The notes under the pieces: generated by a model
Databases searched by the model: none
What the model saw: only the letters and a program-made list of their open reading frames with translations
What the model was told of the DNA's origin: nothing
Source: Gloeobacter violaceus PCC 7421
GTDB taxonomy: Bacteria; Cyanobacteriota; Cyanobacteriia; Gloeobacterales; Gloeobacteraceae
Length of the DNA stretch: 64,000 nucleotides
Assembly (NCBI RefSeq): GCF_000011385.1
Contig: NC_005125.1
Location: 1,674,001-1,738,000 of the forward strand
Direction: 5' to 3'
Shown: piece by piece, positions 1-7,742 of the stretch
How positions within the stretch are numbered: the first letter of the stretch is position 1
Layout: each line of letters begins with the position of its first letter
Made by a program: the position numbers and the translations under genes

Positions 1-425
1 TCGAGCATGGCGCGCGCCTGGGGAGCATCGGGGGCGTTTGGGGCCAATTCGAGATAGCGGCCGTAATCGTCCACTGCCCGGTTGAACTCTTTGAGATCGT
101 TGTAGACGACGGCCCGGTTGAAGTAGGCGTTGGCGTAATCGGCCTTGCGATCGATGGCCAGGCCGAAATCGTCGGCAGCACCGCGCAAATCGCGCATCAA
201 GTAGCGCGTGATGCCACGGTTGACGTAGGCGGCGGGCTCATCGGGGCTGCGCTGGAGCACTTCGTTCCAGATTTTGAGCGCCTTGGTGTAGTTACCCTTG
301 TTCTGTTGGGCGTAAGCGTCCTTGAACAGCTGTTGCAGGTTGGTTTGCGACCCTACCGGACCGGCCGGTCCGCTTATCCATACCAGCGAGGCCAGACCCG
401 CACCAAGCAGCCAGCCATGCTTCAC
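1..425 (-). CDS. TPR-repeat exported protein (C-terminus outside window)
   Basis: The reading frame runs off the left edge, so only about 141 N-terminal codons are visible. The chosen start is GTG at 425, because a GGAGG lies about 9 bases upstream and no in-frame ATG is present. Residues 1 to about 27 form a hydrophobic signal-like segment (KHGWLLGAGLASLVW). After it come TPR-type helices with characteristic residues such as AAYVNRGITRYLMRDLRGA and AYFNRAVVYNDLKEFNRAV. TPR proteins act as protein-interaction scaffolds, and this one is probably exported or membrane-anchored. Its partner is not visible. It is divergent from the subtilase gene, with about 180 bases between them and no obvious promoter. 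Confidence 0.75.
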   Translation of the reverse strand, partial: MKHGWLLGAGLASLVWISGPAGPVGSQTNLQQLFKDAYAQQNKGNYTKALKIWNEVLQRSPDEPAAYVNRGITRYLMRDLRGAADDFGLAIDRKADYANAYFNRAVVYNDLKEFNRAVDDYGRYLELAPNAPDAPQARAML

Positions 426-604
426 CTCAATGGCGCCTCCACCGCAATTCACCAGAGGGCAATCCGCCAGGCAATCCCGCCGCTGGAGCCCGCCGGGTCC
501 GCTGGCCACTTCAGGGTACCGCGATCTGCGTCGATTGGCTCACCCGCCGCCGCCCTAAGCGCGTGTTAAGCTCGGGGCAATCGTTGAGACCTCGGGTGGT
601 GGCG

Positions 605-2338
605 ATGCGCTTGCGCAAATGGTGGACGGCGCTGTTGGGCTGGATGGCACTCGCGCTCGCTGGCACAGCGGCCCTCGCCGAACCGATGACCCTCCCGCAA
701 GAAGCGGTGATCGCTTTTCGTGACCCGGTTTCACAGGCGTTTCTGAAGGCACTGCAGGCACGCCATGGTGTACGCTTCGAGGCCAACAGCCGCTTCTCCG
801 GCGATGGGCGGGTGTTTCGGGTGCGCTACGCGCCGGGCAAGGGCGCCGAGGTAGGCGCGCTGTTGTCGCAGCTGGTGCAAAGCGACGTGGCCGAGTACGC
901 CGAGCCCAACTACGTCTACCGCACCCTCGGTTTTCCGAACGACCCGCTCTATCCAAAGCAGTGGAATCTGCGCGCCATCGGCATCGAGAGCGCTTGGCAA
1001 AAGGCGGACGGTAGCGGGGCTGTGGTCGCAGTCATCGACACCGGCGTGGCCCGCAGGCTGCCGGATATGGCCCAGACCGACTTTGTGCTCGGCTACGACT
1101 TTGTCAACGACGACGACGACGCCACCGACGATCAGGGGCACGGCTCCCACGTCGCGGGCACCATCGCCCAATCGACCGACAACGGCGAAGGGGTGGCGGG
1201 GATCGCCTACCGGGCGCGGATCATGCCCGTCAAGGTGCTCGATCGCTACGGGTCCGGGTCCGCCCTCGACGTGGCCGAGGGCATCAAGTTTGCCGCCGAC
1301 AACGGCGCCAATGTGATCAACCTCAGCCTCGGCGGCCCCGGCGACAGCTCGGTGTTGCGCGAGGCGGTCGATTATGCCCACCGCAAGGGTGTGGTGGTCG
1401 TCTGCGCCGCCGGCAACGAAAGCGCTCCCCAGGCATCCTACCCGGCTCTGTACGCCAACTGCCTGAGTGTCTCGGCCACCGGCCCGGACGGATCGCTGTC
1501 ATTTTTCTCGAACTTCGGGCGCGGCGTGGATCTGAGCGCTCCCGGCGGTGACAAGAGTGCTCTGGGAGCCGACGGCGGCATCTTGCAAAACACCATCGAC
1601 GACCAGGGCAATTCTACCTACGCGAGCTACCAGGGCACCTCGATGGCTGCTCCCCACGTGGCCGGAGTGGCGGCCCTCGTCTATAGTGCCGGGGTGCAGG
1701 ACGCGGCTGAAATTCGCAAGGTGCTGCTCAGTGCCACCCGTCCGGTGGGCCACGACTTTCAAAACCAGCACGGTGCCGGGCAACTGAACGCCCAACTTGC
1801 CCTCGACAGCCTCGAAAACCCTTATTGGTTCTTCCGGGGAGGCTTCTGGTGGTTGGTGCCGCTGGCCACCCTCGCCGTTGGTATTGTGCTGGGGGCGTTG
1901 GTGATGCTGGGCAGCCGCGCTATCGGTTTTAGCGAATTTTTCTACGCCATCGGCTTTGCAGCCACGGGACTCGGCTTCTTTCCGCTGTCGGCCTTCGGCA
2001 CGCTCTGGGGACCGGAAGGGCTACTGGCTCTACTTGCCACGCCGATCCCGAATTGGGATTTGCGCTTTTTTGAAGGCTGGCTCAATCCCGGCCTGCACAC
2101 GGTCCTGGTGCCGGGACTTGTTGCGGCGCTGTTTTCGGGTTCCGGCTGGGGACGCTCGCTGGCCGTAGGGGCGTGCGTCGGCAGCGCAGCCCTCCTGGCT
2201 CTGCAGGGAAGCGTTTTTTATACGCCTTTGACATGGTTTACCGAAGAGTCCTACGCCCGCGGCTTCTTGCTGGTCAACGCCTTACTCAGCCTGCTTTTGG
2301 GCTTTTTCGTCCACCGCAGCGGCGTAGAGAACCCATGA
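605..2338 (+). CDS. S8 family subtilisin-like serine protease with C-terminal membrane domain
   Basis: A 577-residue protein. ATG 605 is preferred over an upstream GTG at 563, because it begins directly with a signal peptide (MRLRKWWTALLGWMALALAG) and follows a GGTGG ribosome site. An inhibitor-I9-like propeptide is followed by the complete subtilase triad: Asp145 in VVAVIDTGV, His179 in GHGSHVAGT and Ser346 in GTSMAAPHVAG. After the catalytic domain (to about residue 415) the last roughly 160 residues hold four to five hydrophobic segments, for example WWLVPLATLAVGIVLGALVM. The mature enzyme therefore looks anchored in the cytoplasmic membrane with the protease domain outside. Most S8 enzymes lack such a tail. 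Its stop overlaps the next gene's start (ATGA), so the two are probably co-translated. Confidence 0.92.
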   Translation: MRLRKWWTALLGWMALALAGTAALAEPMTLPQEAVIAFRDPVSQAFLKALQARHGVRFEANSRFSGDGRVFRVRYAPGKGAEVGALLSQLVQSDVAEYAEPNYVYRTLGFPNDPLYPKQWNLRAIGIESAWQKADGSGAVVAVIDTGVARRLPDMAQTDFVLGYDFVNDDDDATDDQGHGSHVAGTIAQSTDNGEGVAGIAYRARIMPVKVLDRYGSGSALDVAEGIKFAADNGANVINLSLGGPGDSSVLREAVDYAHRKGVVVVCAAGNESAPQASYPALYANCLSVSATGPDGSLSFFSNFGRGVDLSAPGGDKSALGADGGILQNTIDDQGNSTYASYQGTSMAAPHVAGVAALVYSAGVQDAAEIRKVLLSATRPVGHDFQNQHGAGQLNAQLALDSLENPYWFFRGGFWWLVPLATLAVGIVLGALVMLGSRAIGFSEFFYAIGFAATGLGFFPLSAFGTLWGPEGLLALLATPIPNWDLRFFEGWLNPGLHTVLVPGLVAALFSGSGWGRSLAVGACVGSAALLALQGSVFYTPLTWFTEESYARGFLLVNALLSLLLGFFVHRSGVENP

Positions 2339-2649
2339 ATCGGCTCGGGGCATTGGTAGGTCTGGGACTGGCGTTGCCGTTGCTGGTGCCCACAGCCGCC
2401 TGCCAGGCCCAAGTACGCAAGGAGACCAGCATGTTTACAGGGACGTTGCGCTTTATCGACATCGAGACCGGGGTGTGGCAACTGGTCACTCCCCAGGGCA
2501 AGTACCAGCTGCGCTTCAAAAACCGGCCCGCCGATCTGAAGACCCTCGAAGGCAAGACCGTGCAGGTCAGAGGCACCGTCCGCGACGATCTGATGACGAC
2601 CACCATGGCGGGCACAGTCCTCGAAGTCGAATCGCTCGGCGCTTCGTAA
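2335..2649 (+). CDS. Small exported OB-fold-like protein
   Basis: A 104-residue protein whose ATG overlaps the subtilase stop codon (ATGA), implying translational coupling. The N-terminus (MNRLGALVGLGLALPLLVPT) is a signal sequence ending in AACQAQ, which may be a lipobox (Cys24) or a signal-peptidase I site. The remainder alternates short beta-strand-like stretches (FTGTLRFIDIETGVWQLVT, KTVQVRGTVRDD), resembling small OB-fold domains such as DUF5818. Its function is not known. The tight coupling suggests it works with, or is a substrate or chaperone of, the membrane-anchored protease. That role is inference only. Confidence 0.7.
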   Translation: MNRLGALVGLGLALPLLVPTAACQAQVRKETSMFTGTLRFIDIETGVWQLVTPQGKYQLRFKNRPADLKTLEGKTVQVRGTVRDDLMTTTMAGTVLEVESLGAS

Positions 2650-2704
2650 AGCTCACCGCGGGGGGCTGCTGCGGTAACCGGATTTTGCGCGGAGCCTGAA
2701 CGCT

Positions 2705-3055
2705 TCAAGCGAAGCTGCGTCCACCCAGTAGACCAACCGCTGCGTTGGCGACGGCAATGAGGATCGCACCCAACAGCGCCGTCCAGAAGTTCGCGATGGC
2801 GAACCCGGGTACGATGGCCGCAGCCAGCAGCAGCCCGAGGGCGCTGATCACAAACGAGAACAGGCCGAGAGTCAGGATGTTAATTGGCAGGGCAAGCAGA
2901 TTGAGCACCGGCACAATAATCGCGTTGATAATACCCACCACCAGCGCGGCGATAAGTGCCGCCCCGATCGTTGAGACTGTGAAGCCCGGCACAACGTAAG
3001 AAACCAGAACCAAGACTGCGGCCGAAACCAGCCAGCTCAGCAAAAAAGCAACCAT
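2705..3055 (-). CDS. Phage holin family 4 (YvlD/DUF360-like) membrane protein
   Basis: A 116-residue, almost entirely hydrophobic protein with four predicted transmembrane helices (for example FLLSWLVSAAVLVLVSYVVP, IGAALIAALVVGIINAIIV, ILTLGLFSFVISALGLLLAA, WTALLGAILIAVANAAVGLL). The pattern VVPGFxV...NAIIVPVLxLLALPINILTLGLF is typical of pfam04020 proteins, which are widespread and mostly uncharacterised. Despite the family name there is no phage context. It lies 102 bases downstream of nirA on the same strand, so read-through transcription is possible, but a functional link to nitrite reduction is unproven. Confidence 0.85.
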   Translation of the reverse strand: MVAFLLSWLVSAAVLVLVSYVVPGFTVSTIGAALIAALVVGIINAIIVPVLNLLALPINILTLGLFSFVISALGLLLAAAIVPGFAIANFWTALLGAILIAVANAAVGLLGGRSFA

Positions 3056-3157
3056 GTTCAGCTCCAGGGGAACTACCCTATCGTGGCCATTTGCCGGTTG
3101 TTCTGCCTCTATCTGGAGAATTGCATTTTGCGATCCTTTGGCAGAAACCCCCAGCTC

Positions 3158-4678
3158 TCAACTGGCCAGGGCCACCGGCCGCTCCTCGGCACCGAAGTGT
3201 TCGATAAGCAGCCCCTTGAGCACGGCGGCCAATTCGTCGCAAGGCACACCTTCGCGCACCACTTCGCCGAAACGGGCCTCCCGTCCCACCTGACCGCCCA
3301 TCAGAATGTCCACTGCATCGACGCTCTGTCCGGCCACTTTGGTGCGGGTGCCGATCAGGCCGATATCACCGATTTGCGGCTGGCCGCAGGAGTTGGGACA
3401 ACCCGACCAGTGGATACGCACAGGCTGGGGCAGATCCAGTTCGCTTGCAAGGACATGGGCGAGCTTCAGGGCGCGCTCCTTAGTCTCGATGATGGCCAGG
3501 TTGCAAAACTGCGCCCCCGTGCAGGAGACCAGACCGCGCAGCAGCGGATTCGGTTCGGGGGAAAACACTGCCAGCAGGGGCTCGACCAGCAGGGCCTCCA
3601 GCTTCTCCTCGGCGACGTGGGGGATCAAAAAGCTCTGCTCGACGGTAAGGCGCACTTCGCCCTGACCGTAAACCTCGGCGAGGTCGGCCACTTCGAGCGC
3701 CTGGTGCGCCCACAGCCGGCCGATGGGCACATGCAGGCCGACAAAGCAGTAGCCCGCCTGTTTCTGGGGCCAGACACCGACGTGGTCGCGCTTGTCGTAA
3801 TCGATAAATTCTTCGTGGGCGGCAGGCGGGAGCGCAAAGCCCAGGTCGGCTTCGACGGCGGCCCGAAACTTCGAGATCCCCCAGTCTTCGAGCAAGTAGA
3901 TAAGCCGGGCGCGGGTGCGCGCCTCGCGCGGGCCATGGTCGCTGTAGATGCGCAAGACGGCCGCGCACAGCGGCGCCACCTGCTCAGGAAGCACAAACGC
4001 ATCGAGCGGGAGCGCCGGGGTGGCGCGCTGGGAATTGAGCACCCCGCCCACCAGCACGTTGAAGCCGATGCGTTCCTCCCGGCGCGCCGGAATAAAACCG
4101 ATGTCGTTGATTTCGGCGTGGGCCGAGTTCTCGCGGTCGCCGGTGATCGAAATATTGAACTTGCGCGGCAGGTTGCTGAAGGCGAAACTGCCCCGGCCGC
4201 CCTCGGTGATCAGATCTTGCATTTGCTGCACCAACGGGCGCACATCGATGAGTTCGTCAGGATCGATGCCCGCCACCGGGGAGCCCACGATGTTGCGCAC
4301 GTTGTCCATGCCCGATTGCACCGTGGTCAACCCCACCGCCTCAAGGCGCTCCTGGATAGATACGCTGTCCTCGATGCGCAATCCACGCATCTCGAGATTC
4401 TGGCGGGTGGTGATATCCAGTTGCTTGACGTCCGAGAATTCCGCAAGAATCCCCCCAACTACCCGCAACTGCTCGCTGCTCAAGATCCCCCCCGGTACGC
4501 GCAGACGCACCATCCAGCGGCCCGGCGTCTTCTTGCGGAAGAACCAGCCGATCCACTTCAGCCGCTCCAGATCGCCCTTGGAAATCGCCTCCCACCCGAG
4601 ACGGGCAAATTCGATCAGCTCGGCCTTGACGGCAAGACCGGGTTTTTCATCCTTGATTTTTTCGATCGGGTTTGCCAC
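3158..4678 (-). CDS. nirA: Ferredoxin-nitrite reductase
   Basis: A 506-residue protein that catalyses six-electron reduction of nitrite to ammonium with reduced ferredoxin in the cytoplasm. GTG 4678 is chosen, because GGAAGG lies 6 bases upstream and the family usually begins close to this point. An upstream in-frame GTG at 4714 would add 12 unlikely residues. Siroheme/[4Fe-4S] ligands are visible as Cys386 and Cys392 (SCTGAQFC) and Cys427 and Cys431 (SGCPNSC). The ferredoxin-type nitrite/sulfite reductase repeats are complete (TTRQNLEMRG, DNVRNIVGSPVAG). The gene is divergent from ntcB-cnaT. Its upstream region carries the NtcA-like box and palindrome described separately. Confidence 0.97.
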   Translation of the reverse strand: MANPIEKIKDEKPGLAVKAELIEFARLGWEAISKGDLERLKWIGWFFRKKTPGRWMVRLRVPGGILSSEQLRVVGGILAEFSDVKQLDITTRQNLEMRGLRIEDSVSIQERLEAVGLTTVQSGMDNVRNIVGSPVAGIDPDELIDVRPLVQQMQDLITEGGRGSFAFSNLPRKFNISITGDRENSAHAEINDIGFIPARREERIGFNVLVGGVLNSQRATPALPLDAFVLPEQVAPLCAAVLRIYSDHGPREARTRARLIYLLEDWGISKFRAAVEADLGFALPPAAHEEFIDYDKRDHVGVWPQKQAGYCFVGLHVPIGRLWAHQALEVADLAEVYGQGEVRLTVEQSFLIPHVAEEKLEALLVEPLLAVFSPEPNPLLRGLVSCTGAQFCNLAIIETKERALKLAHVLASELDLPQPVRIHWSGCPNSCGQPQIGDIGLIGTRTKVAGQSVDAVDILMGGQVGREARFGEVVREGVPCDELAAVLKGLLIEHFGAEERPVALAS

Positions 4679-4740
4679 AGCACCTTCCAGACAATAACGG
4701 CAGCTCCTTTCCACAGAAGCGGTCCCGGGCGCAACAAAAT

Positions 4741-4754
4741 GTGCCCGTCTCTAC
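4741..4754 (-). promoter_or_regulatory. Degenerate NtcA box (GTA-N8-CAC) upstream of nirA
   Basis: On the minus strand the sequence reads GTAGAGACGGGCAC, which is GTA-N8-CAC, one mismatch from the NtcA consensus GTA-N8-TAC. Exactly 22 bases downstream is the hexamer TTCTGT (plus-strand 4713-4718), which fits the position of a TAN3T -10 box with one mismatch. The same degenerate box with the same spacings occurs before nrtA, which supports function. NtcA is the cyanobacterial CRP-family nitrogen regulator. Binding here is inferred. Confidence 0.6.
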
Positions 4755-4779
4755 AAAAATTGCCAACCGAAAACCAACG

Positions 4780-4796
4780 GTTATTGAGTCAATAAC
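4780..4796. promoter_or_regulatory. 17-bp palindrome, candidate LysR/NtcB operator for nirA (and ntcB)
   Basis: GTTATTGAGTCAATAAC is a perfect inverted repeat around a central base and contains a symmetric T-N11-A LysR-family motif. It lies between divergent nirA and the LysR gene. Its edge is 25 bp from the nirA NtcA-like box and its centre is 110 bp from the nirA start codon. A near-identical GTTAT-N7-ATAAC element lies at 12533-12549 before nrtA with the same distances. The adjacent LysR protein is the obvious candidate ligand. Confidence 0.65.
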
Positions 4797-4845
4797 CTTT
4801 CGAGAGCCAGCGTCCCACGAATGCTTTGAAGGAACTTAACTTTAC

Positions 4846-4887
4846 GTAACCCCAGATACATTCGTGGCCGTGCGGGCCGGATATGGT
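4846..4887 (+). promoter_or_regulatory. NtcA-activated promoter of ntcB-cnaT
   Basis: GTA (4846-4848), 8 bases, TAC (4857-4859), 22 bases, then TATGGT (4882-4887). This matches the complete canonical NtcA-activated promoter structure GTA-N8-TAC-N22-TAN3T with no mismatch in the defined positions. The predicted transcript start is near 4894. Translation of the LysR gene should therefore begin at or after about 4900, which argues against the upstream in-frame GTG at 4864. Confidence 0.8.
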
Positions 4888-4923
4888 CTGATGCACGGAG
4901 TGACTAACGGTTGGGGTTCCGGG

Positions 4924-5871
4924 TTGGATTCAAGGCAGCTGCAGTACTTTTTGGCATTGAATCATTGCGGCAGTTTCAGGCTTGCCGCCGAGCAGTGTGG
5001 CGTTTCCCAGCCAGGGCTCAGCAAGCAGATCATGGCTCTCGAAGGCGAGCTTGGGGGACCGTTGTTCGACCGTACCGGTCGGCGGGCATCCCTCACACCC
5101 TTGGGCGAATGCTTTTTGCCTTACGCCCGCCGCGCCTACAAAGAACTCGAACAGTCCCGTGCCGCCATCGGCGAGTTGTTGAAGCCCGATCGGGGCGAAA
5201 TTTGCATCGCCGGGCTGCACTCGGTCAACGCCTATTTGCTGCCGGCGCTACTGGCGGTTTTTCGGCAGAAGCATCCCGGTACGCAGCTGCGCCTCACCTC
5301 GCTGGGTTCTGAGCGCATCATCAAGGTGCTGCTCGACCGGTTGGTGGATGCGGCCATTTTGATGGGGCCGGTCCATTCGCCGGAACTGGTGAGCACGCCG
5401 CTCTACGAAGAAGAGCTGGTTGTGCTGCTCCCGGCGCACCACCCGCTCGCGCGCCGTCCGAGCGTGCGGCTTGCGGAGGTGGCGATCCTGCCGCAGGTGG
5501 TCTTCCGCGACGGGTACGCCATGCGCACCGCCCTGGTGCAGCACTTTCGCGCCATCGGCGCCACGGTCGATGTGGCTGTCGAACTGAATACCCTCGAAGC
5601 GTTCAAAGAAATGGTCCGTCAGGAAGTGGGGGTGGCGATCCTGCCGCTGTGCGCCGTGCAGCACCTGGGGACGGATTTGGTCATCGCCCGCCTCGAGGAG
5701 CCCTCGATCACCCGGCGCGTCGAACTGGTCTGCCGCAAGGACAACTACCAGGTGCCCGTGGTGGCGGCCTTTACGCGCCTGGTGGCCGAGCACCTGCCCA
5801 CCGCCTTCGCCCGCTGGGTCCACACCGGCCCCGAACCCTGGCTGCGCGAAGCTTCGTACCTGGCGGGCTGA
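4924..5871 (+). CDS. ntcB: LysR-family nitrate-assimilation activator NtcB
   Basis: About 315 residues from TTG 4924, which gives the usual LysR beginning (DSRQLQYFLALNHCGSF). ATG 4891 and GTG 4900 are in-frame alternatives. The predicted NtcA transcript start near 4894 makes the far-upstream GTG 4864 unlikely. The N-terminal winged helix-turn-helix (LAAEQCGVSQPGLSKQI) is followed by a typical effector-binding domain. NtcB is the pathway-specific LysR activator of cyanobacterial nitrate genes. Identification rests on position (divergent from nirA, followed by cnaT) plus family, not on a diagnostic residue. Its TGA overlaps the cnaT ATG. Confidence 0.8.
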   Translation: MDSRQLQYFLALNHCGSFRLAAEQCGVSQPGLSKQIMALEGELGGPLFDRTGRRASLTPLGECFLPYARRAYKELEQSRAAIGELLKPDRGEICIAGLHSVNAYLLPALLAVFRQKHPGTQLRLTSLGSERIIKVLLDRLVDAAILMGPVHSPELVSTPLYEEELVVLLPAHHPLARRPSVRLAEVAILPQVVFRDGYAMRTALVQHFRAIGATVDVAVELNTLEAFKEMVRQEVGVAILPLCAVQHLGTDLVIARLEEPSITRRVELVCRKDNYQVPVVAAFTRLVAEHLPTAFARWVHTGPEPWLREASYLAG

Positions 5872-6908
5872 TGAGCACGGCCTTTCGCGAATTCGTCAAA
5901 AAAATCGGCTCTGGTCGCCTCACCGGCCGCGACCTCACCCGTGAAGAATCCTGCCGGGCGATGGCGATGCTGTTGCACCAGGAAGCCACCCCGACGCAGA
6001 TCGGTGCTTTTTTGATCGCCCACCGCATCAAGCGCCCGACCCCGGAAGAACTGGCGGGCATCCTCGACGCCTTTGATCAAGTGGCAAGACCGCTGACGGT
6101 CCCGGCGGACGCCCCACCGCCGCTGGTGCTGAGCAGCCCCTACGACGGCCAGGACCGCCTCGCCAACGTCACACCGCTTGCAGCCTTGATTGTCAGTGCC
6201 CTGGGCCAGGGGGTGGTGCTGCACGGCAGCACCGACATGCCCCCCAAGCACGGCCTCACCAGCTTCGACCTGCTGGCAGGTCTGGGGGTGGACCTGAAGC
6301 GCGACCGGCAAATCCTCAGCGAGCAGTACCGGGCGACAGGTCTGGGCTGGGTGTACCTGCCCGCCCATTTTCCTGAGGCATTTGCTTTGCAGGCTTTTCG
6401 CGACGAGATCGGCAAGCGTCCGCCGGTGGCCACCGCTGAACTTTTCTGGAACCCGGTCGGCGTGGGTCTGCCGGTGATCGGCTACACCCACCGCGAGACG
6501 ATCACCCTGGCGGTCCAGACCGCGCCGCTTCGGGGTGCGACCGCGATGGTCATGGTGCGGGGTCTGCAGGGCTCGGTCAACTGCACGCTGTTTCATCCCA
6601 ATCTCGGGGTGCGCTGGACGGCGGCGATGGATACCCCCGAACCGTTTCGCATCCTGGCAAGCGACCACGGCCTGGGGGACGACGATCTGTCTCTGGTGGG
6701 CGACGGCCAAGATCTCGAACGCCAGTCCGGTCTGTGCCTGGAGACCCTCCAGGGCAAGGACACCCCCCTGCGTCGGGCGACGATCTTCAACAGCGCCTTT
6801 TTGCTGGTCCAATCCGGCCACAGCGCTTCGCTCGAGACAGCAATTCCGCTTGCCGCCCGGGCGCTCGACGAAGGGCTCGCCTGGCGGCAACTCGAAAAGC
6901 TGCGCTAG
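5871..6908 (+). CDS. cnaT: CnaT: anthranilate phosphoribosyltransferase-like regulator of nitrate genes
   Basis: 345 residues. The ATG shares a base with the ntcB stop (TGATG), so the two are translationally coupled. The fold is glycosyltransferase family 3, as in TrpD: an N-terminal helical domain (EESCRAMAMLLHQEATPTQIGA) and a phosphoribosyl-binding type core (VVLHGSTDMPPKHGLTSFD). The TrpD glycine-rich GTGGD motif is not evident, so anthranilate activity is doubtful. In Anabaena the ntcB-adjacent gene cnaT encodes such a protein and is needed for expression of the nir operon (established knowledge). The ntcB-cnaT order and the shared NtcA promoter here match that case. The biochemical role is unknown. 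Confidence 0.8.
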   Translation: MSTAFREFVKKIGSGRLTGRDLTREESCRAMAMLLHQEATPTQIGAFLIAHRIKRPTPEELAGILDAFDQVARPLTVPADAPPPLVLSSPYDGQDRLANVTPLAALIVSALGQGVVLHGSTDMPPKHGLTSFDLLAGLGVDLKRDRQILSEQYRATGLGWVYLPAHFPEAFALQAFRDEIGKRPPVATAELFWNPVGVGLPVIGYTHRETITLAVQTAPLRGATAMVMVRGLQGSVNCTLFHPNLGVRWTAAMDTPEPFRILASDHGLGDDDLSLVGDGQDLERQSGLCLETLQGKDTPLRRATIFNSAFLLVQSGHSASLETAIPLAARALDEGLAWRQLEKLR

Positions 6909-6954
6909 CTTCCCAACCAGGCTTTAATAGGGACAGACGTCCTGGAAGTTGCCG

Positions 6955-7734
6955 ATGACCACCGACCGGCCGCCGCGGCGCTCACTTCCCACCATGTATG
7001 ATCTTCCCAGTGAAGAGGTGGGTCAGCCCGGATTGCCCGACGAATACCATCTGCGCCAGGCGCAGCTTTTGACCGAGACCTTTCGGCCCACGACCCACCC
7101 GGCCGAGCGGATCTTCACCGCCTGCGACGTCAATTTGTACTACGATCCGCTTCACACCGGCTATTACAAGCGTCCCGACTGGTACGCGGTGGTGGATGTG
7201 CCGTCGCTGTACCTGGGTCAGGATATGCGCAGAAGCTACGTGCTCTGGGACGAGCAGGTGCGTCCGCTGGTGATTGTCGAATTGCTCTCGCCCGGCACCG
7301 AGGATGAAGATCTGGGCCTCCGGCCGCGCAGACCCGGGGAACCCCCCACCAAGTGGGAAGCCTACGCGCAGTACGTGCGGGTGCCCTACTACGTGGTCTT
7401 CGACGGGGCGACCTGTGAATTGCGGGTGTTCCGCCCGCGCGAAGGCACCTTCGTACCCCGGCGCATCAAAGACGAGCGTGTGTGGGTGCGGGAGGTGCAG
7501 TTGTCCCTGGGCATCTGGCGCGGCGAATACTTCGGCTGCCGCCGGGCTTGGCTGCGCTGGCGCGACGGCGAAGGCAACTGGGTTCTCACCCCGGCCGAGC
7601 AAGAACGAGCACGGGCCGAGCAAGAAAAAGCGCGCGCTGAACAAGAAAAAGCGAGGGCCGACCTGGCCGAGCGGCGGGCGGCGGCGATGGCCGAGCGGTT
7701 GCGGGCGTTGGGTGTCGATCCTGACGACCTGTAA
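6955..7734 (+). CDS. Uma2-family (DUF820) protein with charged coiled-coil tail
   Basis: 259 residues. ATG 6955 is preferred over TTG 6949, because GGAAG lies about 6 bases upstream. The Uma2/DUF820 core belongs to the PD-(D/E)XK nuclease-like superfamily. Here the core shows KRPDWYAVVDVP, PLVIVELLSPGTEDED and YYVVFDGATCELRVFR, consistent with the D...E-x(n) active-site pattern. The C-terminus carries repeated EQEKARA heptads and ends AERLRALGVDPDDL, an ending nearly shared with two other Uma2 proteins in this window. Cyanobacteria have large Uma2 expansions of unknown role. It is not overlapped by neighbours and has no evident partner. Confidence 0.85.
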   Translation: MTTDRPPRRSLPTMYDLPSEEVGQPGLPDEYHLRQAQLLTETFRPTTHPAERIFTACDVNLYYDPLHTGYYKRPDWYAVVDVPSLYLGQDMRRSYVLWDEQVRPLVIVELLSPGTEDEDLGLRPRRPGEPPTKWEAYAQYVRVPYYVVFDGATCELRVFRPREGTFVPRRIKDERVWVREVQLSLGIWRGEYFGCRRAWLRWRDGEGNWVLTPAEQERARAEQEKARAEQEKARADLAERRAAAMAERLRALGVDPDDL

Positions 7735-7742
7735 TCGAGCGT

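Noticed and set aside
2705-3055. Holin family protein as evidence of a prophage
   Set aside because: No phage genes are nearby, and this family is widespread as ordinary membrane proteins.
3083-4795. Long open frame (570 codons) on the strand opposite nirA
   Set aside because: It is the antisense of a well-supported gene in GC-rich DNA and has no protein-like domains. Similar long shadows lie opposite narB, tldE and the amylase gene.
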